From: Chitinophaga pinensis | GTDB taxonomy: Bacteria > Bacteroidota > Bacteroidia > Flavobacteriales_D > Crocinitomicaceae | Assembly: GCA_945870115.1 (NCBI GenBank) | Contig: CAMBRH010000084.1 | Location: 1 to 12,152, forward strand | DNA: 12,152 bases | Reading direction: 5' to 3' | Shown: positions 6,474 to 12,152 of the stretch, piece by piece | Position numbering within the stretch: the first letter of the stretch is position 1 | How the letters are laid out: every line of letters starts with the position of its first letter | Made by a program: the position numbers and the translations under genes | The notes under the pieces: model-generated | Seen by the model: only the letters and a program-made list of their open reading frames with translations | The model's database searches: none | What the model was told of the DNA's origin: nothing

Positions 6474-6481
6474 CAAATATA
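6474..6481 (-). promoter_or_regulatory. Candidate -7 box (TATATTTG) for cdd
   Basis: The minus strand reads TATATTTG followed by C, ending 18 nt before the cdd ATG. The -33 region has no clear TTG at the right distance (CTG is a few bases too far). Spacing to the start resembles the pdhA promoter. Confidence 0.6.
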
Positions 6482-6552
6482 AGTATAAATTTAAGAATTT
6501 CTAGCAGTAATAAAAAAAATGCTAATTTTACTATCTAATTTACTTAATCCAT

Positions 6553-7539
6553 TTGAAATTGAAATTTTATTTTATTTTTTGTTCTTTGTTTATTCTCGCG
6601 AATAATTCATTGTTTTCGCAAGAAGATAAAAAAAGCGGTATCTTTCCTGATTCAATAGGGAATCTTGTTGATGCTTTTTCTACTGAAGTTCTCTATACTG
6701 CTTATGTGATTAACCCTGACGGAATGAATTATTGGGAAAAACAAGATTCTATCAATCAAGCATTCGGTAAATTAATTTATGGTGGAAAAATTGAGGTAAT
6801 TGAGGAATTAAACGACTGGATTGCCATAAAAATCAGAATAAATCGAACTCTAAATGTTTCAGGAAGTTTTATTGCCAGATTTGCAGATGAAAAAATGTTT
6901 GTTTTAAAAAAAGACATCGGAAAATTATCAGAGATTAAAGTACCTATTGATCAAATAAAAAAAATTTCCTCTAAAACAATCAATAATTCAAAAACTGTTT
7001 TTGAAGAAAATACTTTTTTAGATTCATTATTTCATTTTGAATATGTAAACAAGGAAGAATATGAAGCACAAAAAAATAATTCAGAAAATTTAATTGTAAA
7101 AAACGAGGAAATCAAAAAAGAGAATGGTTTGTTAAAATTGAAGCTAAAAAATGGCACTAAAGAATTTCAAGACAACCCTTCTTTTAATGATAATATTCAG
7201 ATTTTCAGTTTTTTAGGAGAGGTATCTTTTTTAAATTCCTTTGCAATTTCTTGTATGCTTTATGAAAGTATAGAATACAAATTTATAAATAAAGAAACGG
7301 GTGAATTTAAAGCTGAATTTAATGATTACCCTAAAATATCGCCCGACAAAAAACACATTATCAGTTTATATTCAAGTGTTTATGAAAAAATGACTTTATT
7401 AACTTTTTACTCCATAGAAAAAGAAACAATTGTCAAACAAGTTGAATATGAATTTCCAAATTGGTTTTCATCTATTAAACACGATAAAATATTTTGGTCC
7501 AAGAACAATGAACTCTATTTACCACTTGTCTCAAGCTAG
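6553..7539 (+). CDS. Secreted SH3-like domain protein of unknown function; TTG start, in-frame amber stop
   Basis: 328 residues to TAG at 7537-7539. No ATG exists in this frame between the upstream stop (TAA 6523) and the coding sequence; the likely start is TTG at 6553 (or 6559), which directly gives a good signal peptide, KLKFYFIFCSLFILANNSLFSQ. Residues about 47-96 (LYTAYVINPDGMNYWEKQDS, then FGKLIYGGKIEVIEEL and DWIAIKI) resemble a bacterial SH3-like domain. A Lys/Glu-rich stretch near 170-205 may form a short coiled coil, and a C-terminal part with YPKISPDKKHIISLYSS and WSKNNELYLPL resembles a beta-propeller-like repeat of outer envelope proteins. The frame continues cleanly past the TAG to a TGA overlapping the next gene, so the present stop is probably not the ancestral end. 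Function unknown; location periplasmic or secreted. Confidence 0.65.
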   Translation: MKLKFYFIFCSLFILANNSLFSQEDKKSGIFPDSIGNLVDAFSTEVLYTAYVINPDGMNYWEKQDSINQAFGKLIYGGKIEVIEELNDWIAIKIRINRTLNVSGSFIARFADEKMFVLKKDIGKLSEIKVPIDQIKKISSKTINNSKTVFEENTFLDSLFHFEYVNKEEYEAQKNNSENLIVKNEEIKKENGLLKLKLKNGTKEFQDNPSFNDNIQIFSFLGEVSFLNSFAISCMLYESIEYKFINKETGEFKAEFNDYPKISPDKKHIISLYSSVYEKMTLLTFYSIEKETIVKQVEYEFPNWFSSIKHDKIFWSKNNELYLPLVSS

Positions 7540-7605
7540 GTAATTTGGGATGAAAATGGGGATTTCAATGAGAATTTCCAATACCTGAAAATCACTATCA
7601 AATGA
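7540..7605 (+). other. In-frame continuation of the preceding gene beyond the amber codon
   Basis: After TAG (7537-7539) the same frame stays open for 21 codons, with coding-like content (…NGDFNENFQYLKITIK), to TGA at 7603-7605. That TGA overlaps the ATG of the DUF1684 gene as ATGA. Without the amber codon the protein would have 350 residues and be coupled to its neighbour. Confidence 0.6.
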
Positions 7606-8189
7606 AGTTATTATTATTTTTCTTTTTTATTCAAATAGCTAGCAGCTTTTCTCAAAACAACTCAATCGAACTTCTTCAAAAGGAAAGAGAATTACACCAA
7701 ACAGAATTTGCTACAAATGTTTTAGACTCCACTGAAAAAGCTAATTTTCATGGTATTTGCTATTTTGAAATCGACACCAACTTTGTAGTGGAAGCAAAAT
7801 TTACGCGCAAAAAAGGTAAAAAATTCATCATGCCAATGTCAAAAGTACGCGTTGTTTATTATCGAAAATATGGTGAATTAAGTTTTACAATAAATGATAC
7901 AATTTGCATTTTAAATCTATACGAAAACCTCAGTTTAAAAGGAAAAAAAGAATTCAAGGATTACCTTTTTCTTCCTTTTAAAGATAACTCTACAGGGAAA
8001 TCAACTTATGGCGCTGGACGCTATTTAGACGTTTATAAATCTAAAAATAACACTTGGCTTATTGATTTCAACAAAGCTTATCATCCATATTGTGCTTATT
8101 CTGAAAGGTATTCTTGTCCACTTGTGCCAGCAGAAAATACGATTCCAGTGGCGATTTTAGCAGGTGAATGTTATGAAGGAAAACATTGA
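7602..8189 (+). CDS. DUF1684 family protein, secreted
   Basis: 195 residues with a Sec signal peptide (MKLLLFFFFIQIASSFSQ). The family signature lies in the C-terminal half: LPFKDNSTGKSTYGAGRYLDVY (about 125-146), then DFNKAYHPYCAYSERYSCPLVPAENTIPVAILAGE. These Cys/Tyr/Pro-rich blocks are typical of DUF1684, a widespread family without an assigned biochemical role that I can state with certainty. Length agrees with the short secreted versions found in Bacteroidota. The ATG overlaps the TGA of the extended upstream frame by 4 nt, suggesting that the two genes were once, or still are, translated together. A new promoter box follows its end. Confidence 0.85.
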   Translation: MKLLLFFFFIQIASSFSQNNSIELLQKERELHQTEFATNVLDSTEKANFHGICYFEIDTNFVVEAKFTRKKGKKFIMPMSKVRVVYYRKYGELSFTINDTICILNLYENLSLKGKKEFKDYLFLPFKDNSTGKSTYGAGRYLDVYKSKNNTWLIDFNKAYHPYCAYSERYSCPLVPAENTIPVAILAGECYEGKH

Positions 8190-8222
8190 ATTGAAATCCT
8201 TTTCAGTCTAATTTTTTCTTTG

Positions 8223-8231
8223 TAAATTTGC
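8223..8231 (+). promoter_or_regulatory. Candidate -7 box (TAAATTTGC) for mtaB
   Basis: TAAATTTG plus C matches TAnnTTTG and ends only 7-8 nt before the mtaB ATG at 8239, so a transcript from here would be leaderless or nearly so. No good -33 TTG is seen, and readthrough from the DUF1684 gene is also possible. Confidence 0.45.
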
Positions 8232-8238
8232 ACTTCCT

Positions 8239-9543
8239 ATGATTCAATATAAAAAAGTTGCATTTTACACCTTAGGTTGTAAGTTAAATTTCTCAGAAAC
8301 TTCAACAATTTCTCGTCTTTTTGAAGATGCAGGTTTTGCGAAAGTTGATTTTGAGGAAACTCCGGATATTTATGTTATAAATACCTGTTCTGTTACTGAA
8401 AATGCGGACAAAAAGTGTAAACAATTAGTAAAAAAAGCATTAAAAATTAATCCAAATGCTTTTGTGACGATTGTTGGTTGTTTTGCACAATTAAAACCAA
8501 CCGAAATTGCACAAATTCCAGGAGTAGATTTAGTTTTAGGAGCAAATGAAAAGTTTGACATTCTTTCCTATTTAGATAAAACAGATAAATTAGAAGAAAC
8601 AAAAGTTTCCTTTAAAAACATCAAAGAAACGCAGGATTTTATTCCATCTTTTTCCTACGGTGATAGAACGCGATCATTTTTGAAAGTTCAAGATGGCTGT
8701 GATTATTTTTGTACTTTTTGCACAATTCCATTAGCGAGAGGAAAAAGTAGAAATGCCACAATTGCAGAAACATTAGTTGAAGCAAGAAAAATTGCGCAAA
8801 CAGAAATCAAAGAAGTTGTTTTAACTGGCGTAAACATTGGTGATTTTGGTCAAGGAAATAAAGAAAATTTCTTTGTATTAATTCAAGAACTGGATAAAAT
8901 TGAAGGAATAGATCGTTTTAGAATTTCTTCAATAGAACCAAATTTACTTTCAAATGAAATAATTGATTTTTCATTGGGTAATTCGCAGCGTTTTGTTCCA
9001 CATTTTCACATTCCGCTTCAAGTTGGAAATGACCGAATTTTGAAAGCAATGCGTCGTAAATACGAACGTTCATTGTACGCTGAACGAGTGACACAAATAA
9101 AATCCTTACGTAAAGATTGCTGTATTGGAGTTGATGTTATCGTTGGTTTCCCGGGTGAAACAGACGAAGAATTTATGGATTCTTACAATTTTATCCGTGA
9201 TTTAGACATTTCTTACATTCATGTTTTCACTTATTCTGAAAGAGCAAATACAGGTGCGCCAAAACTAGGTGAAGCCGTTCCAATGGAAAAACGCAGAGAA
9301 AGAAGTAAAATGTTACACATTCTTTCAGATAAAAAGAAACGTGCTTTTTATGAAGAAAATTTAGGCTCAACAAGAACAATTTTATTTGAAGCTGAAGAAG
9401 ATAACGGAATGATGTACGGCTTCTCAGAAAATTATGTGAAAGTAAAAATTCCATTTAATGAAAGCTTGGTTAATTCATTTCAAAAAGTGAAATTACTGGA
9501 AATTGATCGAGATGGAATTGTGAAGGTGGAGGTTTTAAATTAA
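8239..9543 (+). CDS. mtaB: tRNA (N6-L-threonylcarbamoyladenosine(37)-C2)-methylthiotransferase MtaB
   Basis: 434 residues. This radical-SAM enzyme turns t6A into ms2t6A at position 37 of ANN-decoding tRNAs. The N-terminal UPF0004 domain holds the three cysteines of the auxiliary 4Fe-4S cluster: C14 (TLGCKLN), C50 (NTCSVTE) and C81 (VGCFAQ). The radical-SAM cluster motif is C154, C158 and C161 in GCDYFCTFCTIPLARG. Further family blocks include EVVLTGVNIGDFG, SSIEPN, HFHIPLQVGNDRILKAMRRKY and VDVIVGFPGETDEEF. A short TRAM-like region closes the protein (about 380-434). The motif TLGCKLN with NTCSVT, rather than the MiaB form, and the overall length favour MtaB over MiaB or RimO. It is complete and stands alone between promoter boxes. 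Confidence 0.92.
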   Translation: MIQYKKVAFYTLGCKLNFSETSTISRLFEDAGFAKVDFEETPDIYVINTCSVTENADKKCKQLVKKALKINPNAFVTIVGCFAQLKPTEIAQIPGVDLVLGANEKFDILSYLDKTDKLEETKVSFKNIKETQDFIPSFSYGDRTRSFLKVQDGCDYFCTFCTIPLARGKSRNATIAETLVEARKIAQTEIKEVVLTGVNIGDFGQGNKENFFVLIQELDKIEGIDRFRISSIEPNLLSNEIIDFSLGNSQRFVPHFHIPLQVGNDRILKAMRRKYERSLYAERVTQIKSLRKDCCIGVDVIVGFPGETDEEFMDSYNFIRDLDISYIHVFTYSERANTGAPKLGEAVPMEKRRERSKMLHILSDKKKRAFYEENLGSTRTILFEAEEDNGMMYGFSENYVKVKIPFNESLVNSFQKVKLLEIDRDGIVKVEVLN

Positions 9544-9597
9544 TTGATTGAAACAATTTCCCAAAATTCTTGTTTACTAGATATGTTTTAATTTGTG

Positions 9598-9606
9598 TAT
9601 ATTTGC
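9598..9606 (+). promoter_or_regulatory. Candidate -7 box (TATATTTGC) for the desaturase operon
   Basis: TATATTTG plus C is a perfect TAnnTTTG match. The nearest TTG (9570-9572) is 25 nt upstream, slightly far. Unlike the other boxes in the window it lies about 140 nt ahead of its gene, so the transcript would have a leader of roughly 130 nt that includes the two stem-loops described separately. Confidence 0.6.
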
Positions 9607-9642
9607 ACCCATAAAAACATCTCTATTTGTTTTACAGCCATT

Positions 9643-9704
9643 AAATTTTATGGTATTTGTAAGCTGATAATTTTTAAAGCTTACGAAAAATACTACCAAA
9701 ATTT
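9643..9704 (+). promoter_or_regulatory. Long imperfect stem-loop in the desaturase leader
   Basis: Three segments pair in nested order: AAATTTT (9643-9649) with AAAATTT (9698-9704), GTATTT (9653-9658) with AAATAC (9688-9693), and GTAAGCT (9659-9665) with AGCTTAC (9678-9684). A small internal loop, a 3-nt bulge and a 12-nt apical loop complete the structure, about 22 bp in all. It is not followed by a T-run, so it is not a simple terminator. It matches no riboswitch class I recognise. Confidence 0.5.
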
Positions 9705-9710
9705 AAAAAT

Positions 9711-9728
9711 CGCTCATTTGATTGAGTG
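9711..9728 (+). promoter_or_regulatory. Small second stem-loop in the desaturase leader
   Basis: CGCTCA (9711-9716) pairs with TGAGTG (9723-9728), including one G-U pair, around a 6-nt loop. It ends 18 nt ahead of the ATG at 9747, leaving the start region unpaired. A 6-bp stem can occur by chance. Confidence 0.3.
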
Positions 9729-9746
9729 AAAATTGTAAAATAAACT

Positions 9747-10472
9747 ATGGCAATCTTAATTTTCTTAGTAATACACTGGTATTTATCTTTATTCTGTCAA
9801 ACATTTTTTCTTCACAGATATGCAGCTCATGCAATGTTTAAAATGTCTCCTTTTTGGGAAAAATGTTTCTTTATTTTATCCTGGATTGCGCAAGGTTCAT
9901 CTTACTTAAGTGCGTATGCTTACGGAGTAATGCACAGAATGCATCATACTTTTGCTGATACAGAAAACGATCCTCATTCTCCAAAATACGACAAAACCTT
10001 ATTTTCAATGATGTGGAGAACGAAAGGCGTTTACACTGATATTTTCTACAAAGAAATTGAAGTTGAAAATCGTTTCACAGAAGATGTTCCTGAATGGTTT
10101 GCTTTTGAGAAAATCGCCCATTCTTGGCTGGCTAGACTTATTTGGGCTGCTGCTTACATTACTTTTTACATCTTTTTTGCTACTGAATGGTGGATGTATT
10201 TATTCTTACCAATGCATTTTGTGATGGGACCACTTCACGGAGCTGTTATCAATTGGTTTGCGCATAAATATGGTTATAGAAACTTTGAGGTAAAAGATAC
10301 ATCGATGAATATATTACCATTTGACTTTTTAATGTTAGGTGAAGGCTACCACAACAACCATCATCACAACAGTGCAAGTGCAAATTTTGGACACAAATGG
10401 TATGAAATTGACTTAGTTTATCCAATAATTTTATTGTTTGATAAGATTAAAATTATTAAATTAAAATCTTAA
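9747..10472 (+). CDS. Acyl-CoA desaturase (membrane fatty acid desaturase)
   Basis: 241 residues, the usual size of the short Bacteroidota desaturases. It is an integral membrane di-iron enzyme that introduces a cis double bond into acyl chains. The histidine boxes are complete: HRYAAH (23-28), HRMHH (63-67) and HNNHH (202-206, within EGYHNNHHHN); DPHSPKY and NWFAHKYGYRNF are further conserved family segments, the latter contributing another likely ligand His. Hydrophobic spans near 1-20, 38-60 and 130-180 fit membrane helices. The start is the first ATG of the frame and the N-terminus matches the family. A promoter box and a structured leader of about 130 nt precede it, and the acyltransferase gene follows after 12 nt, suggesting one lipid-modifying operon. 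Regulation by temperature is plausible for a desaturase but is inference. Confidence 0.92.
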   Translation: MAILIFLVIHWYLSLFCQTFFLHRYAAHAMFKMSPFWEKCFFILSWIAQGSSYLSAYAYGVMHRMHHTFADTENDPHSPKYDKTLFSMMWRTKGVYTDIFYKEIEVENRFTEDVPEWFAFEKIAHSWLARLIWAAAYITFYIFFATEWWMYLFLPMHFVMGPLHGAVINWFAHKYGYRNFEVKDTSMNILPFDFLMLGEGYHNNHHHNSASANFGHKWYEIDLVYPIILLFDKIKIIKLKS

Positions 10473-10484
10473 TTTTGTATTTTA

Positions 10485-11663
10485 ATGGAAAAAATAATGG
10501 AAAATTTTGATGACATTCGACCTTACAACGATTCAGAAGTTGCTTCAGTTATTCAAAAATTAATCAATAACAAAGAATTTATTAATGTAATTTCGGGATT
10601 TCAAATACCAAAATTAAAGAAATTTTTTCCTCTATTAGCAAACATTTTGGTTAAAAATGGACTTAAGAAAAGACTTTTAAATATAAAATCTATCGCTCAA
10701 GTTCAAAATCAAGTTTCAACTTATGTGAAAGGAGTTTTAGACAAATCTTCTAATGGAGTCACAGAAACTGGTCTAAGTGATTTGTCGAAGGAAAAAGGAT
10801 ATTTATTTGTTAGCAATCACCGAGACATAGCGATGGATCCAGCTTTGATAAGTTATTTATTGCACAAAGCTAAATTGAGAACTGTTGAAATTGCCATAGG
10901 AGATAATTTATTGAAAAAAGATTATGTTTCAGATTTAATGCGTTTGAACAAAAGTTTTATTGTAAAACGCTCAGCAATTGGGAGAGAAAAATTATTAGCG
11001 ACAAAAAAATTATCTCAATACATCCATTTTGCTATTGAAAATGGAAACAATGTTTGGATTGCACAAAAAGAAGGACGTGCAAAAGATGGTTTGGACAAAA
11101 CAGATCCAACAATCATCAAAATGTTTAATATGGGAGCAAAAACTGTTGATGAAAATGGAAAATCAAATTTAAAAGAAGGAATCGACAGTTTGCACATTAT
11201 TCCCGTTTCAATATGCTATGAATACGATCCATGTGATGCGATGAAAGCACGGGAACTATTTGAAATCGAAAAAAATGGTTTCTTTAAAAAGGATGAAAAT
11301 AGCGACATCAAAAGTATTTCCGCTGGAATTGAAGGCAATAAAGGTAGAATTCATTTAAGTTTTGGTAAGGAAATTATTGCACAAGAATCTGATGCAGTTG
11401 TGATTGCGAGTCAATTAGACGAACAAATAATTAAAAATTACAAATTATTTCCCTCTAATTATTTGGCTTATGAAATCCTTCAAAAGCAAAATCCCAAACT
11501 TGGTTTGAGTTTAGAAAATTTAGAACTTAATCTAGACGAAATAAATTCTAAAAGAGCCGAATTTGATTCAAGAATGAATCATTTTGATGAAGAATTAAAG
11601 CCGTTTATTTTAAAAATGTATGCAAATCCAGTTTTTAGAAAACTTGATTTTTATAAAAGTTAA
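10485..11663 (+). CDS. Glycerolipid (PlsB/PlsC-type) acyltransferase
   Basis: 392 residues. The acyltransferase domain begins near residue 104 with YLFVSNHRDIAMDPAL, the family's catalytic His-Asp block; here H112 and D118 are separated by five residues, where the classic motif is HX4D. Motif 2 is FIVKRS (about 158-163), motif 3 is EGRAKDG (196-202, in place of EGTRS), and IIPVSICYEYDP (about 237-250) is motif 4-like. The first ~100 residues and last ~90 residues are extra to the core domain; the tail is charged and helical. No transmembrane helix is obvious, so it is probably peripheral on the inner membrane. It most likely acylates glycerol-3-phosphate or lysophosphatidate, but which cannot be told. 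ATG at 10485 is chosen; ATG at 10497 is an alternative 4 codons later. It stands 12 nt behind the desaturase gene. Confidence 0.85.
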   Translation: MEKIMENFDDIRPYNDSEVASVIQKLINNKEFINVISGFQIPKLKKFFPLLANILVKNGLKKRLLNIKSIAQVQNQVSTYVKGVLDKSSNGVTETGLSDLSKEKGYLFVSNHRDIAMDPALISYLLHKAKLRTVEIAIGDNLLKKDYVSDLMRLNKSFIVKRSAIGREKLLATKKLSQYIHFAIENGNNVWIAQKEGRAKDGLDKTDPTIIKMFNMGAKTVDENGKSNLKEGIDSLHIIPVSICYEYDPCDAMKARELFEIEKNGFFKKDENSDIKSISAGIEGNKGRIHLSFGKEIIAQESDAVVIASQLDEQIIKNYKLFPSNYLAYEILQKQNPKLGLSLENLELNLDEINSKRAEFDSRMNHFDEELKPFILKMYANPVFRKLDFYKS

Positions 11664-11757
11664 AAAATCAAAATATTTAAGAAAAATGTATTTTGAATTA
11701 AAAAAATGAATACTTTTAGGCACAACATTTATAAAAAAATCTCTAAAACAAATTTTT

Positions 11758-12144
11758 ATGAATACTAAGACCACCGAAGGAGTAAAAATTTCTGTTCAGC
11801 CAGTTTACAATAAGAAATTATCTTTTATTGAAGAAAATTCTTTTGTTTTTGAATATTACATCACTATTCAAAATTCAAATTCAGATAAAGTGCAACTTCT
11901 GTCAAGAGAATGGTTTGTTTATGACACTTTGGGTGAATCTTCAACAATTAAAGGATTGGGAGTTATTGGAGAGCAACCAATTTTAAAAATGAATGAAACG
12001 CATTCCTATAAAAGTTATTCTGAATTAAAAAGCGAAATGGGATATATGGAAGGTTTTTACACTTTTATAAATTTAGAGACGCAAAAGAAATTCAAAGTTA
12101 ATATTCCAAGATTTATGTTAATTTTTCCTGGCAAGTTGAATTAA
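11758..12144 (+). CDS. apaG: ApaG domain protein (DUF525)
   Basis: 128 residues, the full length of the single-domain ApaG family, a small immunoglobulin-like beta-sandwich. Characteristic blocks are EGVKISVQPVY (N-terminal), FEYYITIQNSNSDKVQLLSREWFVYD (about 30-55), the glycine-rich KGLGVIGEQP (64-73) and YSELKSEMGYMEGFYTF (about 86-102). ApaG was first linked to cobalt resistance and magnesium efflux (CorD) in enterobacteria, and the same fold binds other partners in eukaryotes; the biochemical role is not settled. REW replaces the commoner RHW. It lies 94 nt behind the acyltransferase gene with a weak -7-like TACTTTTA at about 11711, so it may have its own promoter. No apaH or ksgA partner is nearby. 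The gene ends 8 nt from the window edge. Confidence 0.9.
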   Translation: MNTKTTEGVKISVQPVYNKKLSFIEENSFVFEYYITIQNSNSDKVQLLSREWFVYDTLGESSTIKGLGVIGEQPILKMNETHSYKSYSELKSEMGYMEGFYTFINLETQKKFKVNIPRFMLIFPGKLN

Positions 12145-12152
12145 CTATTTTT

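Noticed and set aside
6519..6602. Short hydrophobic ATG frame overlapping the start of the SH3-like gene
   Set aside because: About 27 codons in another frame, with no support; the overlapping frame gives a perfect signal peptide. It could only matter as a competing start.
11668..11696. Inverted repeat TCAAAATA/TATTTTGA behind the acyltransferase gene
   Set aside because: 8 bp, almost all A-T, 13-nt loop, and no T-run after it on the plus strand; too weak to call a terminator.
11706..11768. 20-codon upstream frame ending inside the apaG start
   Set aside because: It starts with the same ATGAATACT word as apaG and could be an upstream reading frame, but there is no ribosome-binding signal and short frames of this size arise easily in AT-rich DNA.
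1..12152. Search for a defence, secretion or mobile system in the gene set
   Set aside because: All genes but three fall into known housekeeping or envelope families, there is no transposase, integrase, tRNA or direct-repeat boundary, and the kinase fragment alone does not make a defence locus.

Overview
The window is strongly AT-rich and looks like chromosomal DNA from a Bacteroidota bacterium, most likely order Flavobacteriales. Three things point there: repeated TAnnTTTG promoter boxes (the Bacteroidota sigma-70 type -7 element) in front of genes, almost no Shine-Dalgarno sequences, and gene families with typical flavobacterial versions (two-domain-order PdhA/PdhC pair, DUF1684 protein, short acyl-CoA desaturase, ApaG, gamma-class carbonic-anhydrase-like PaaY homologue). 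I cannot name the genus. No mobile element, phage gene, CRISPR array, rRNA or tRNA is visible; this reads as a core-genome region.

Layout. Positions 3-506 hold the C-terminal half of a Ser/Thr protein kinase running in from the left, convergent with and overlapping an outer-membrane beta-barrel-like protein (471-1124, minus). A PaaY/gamma-carbonic-anhydrase-like left-handed beta-helix protein follows on plus (1212-1814), then a small lipoprotein on minus (1890-2456). The central minus-strand block is metabolic: pyruvate dehydrogenase E1 alpha (4033-5085) and E2 (2587-3843) with a good promoter in front and a good intrinsic terminator behind. Upstream of it, also on minus, cytidine deaminase (5982-6455) is translationally coupled by an ATGA overlap to a DUF3298-type lipoprotein (5173-5985). 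From 6553 on, everything is on plus: a secreted SH3-like protein with an in-frame amber stop, a DUF1684 protein, the tRNA methylthiotransferase MtaB, an acyl-CoA desaturase with a structured leader, a glycerolipid-type acyltransferase, and ApaG.

How they fit together. PdhA and PdhC are two of the subunits that convert pyruvate to acetyl-CoA; E1 beta and E3 are not here and must be encoded elsewhere. The desaturase and acyltransferase, 12 nt apart, plausibly form a membrane-lipid unit (unsaturated acyl chain made, then esterified). The other genes are individual housekeeping or envelope functions.

The observations most worth checking are: the amber codon at 7537-7539, after which the same reading frame continues to a TGA that overlaps the next ATG (a recent nonsense mutation, a sequencing error or readthrough); a family of heptamer-period repeats placed just behind the stop codons of three genes in the same relative orientation, plus a second, different heptamer family in front of E2; and a long imperfect hairpin in the desaturase leader. 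I did not find a convincing undescribed multi-gene system.
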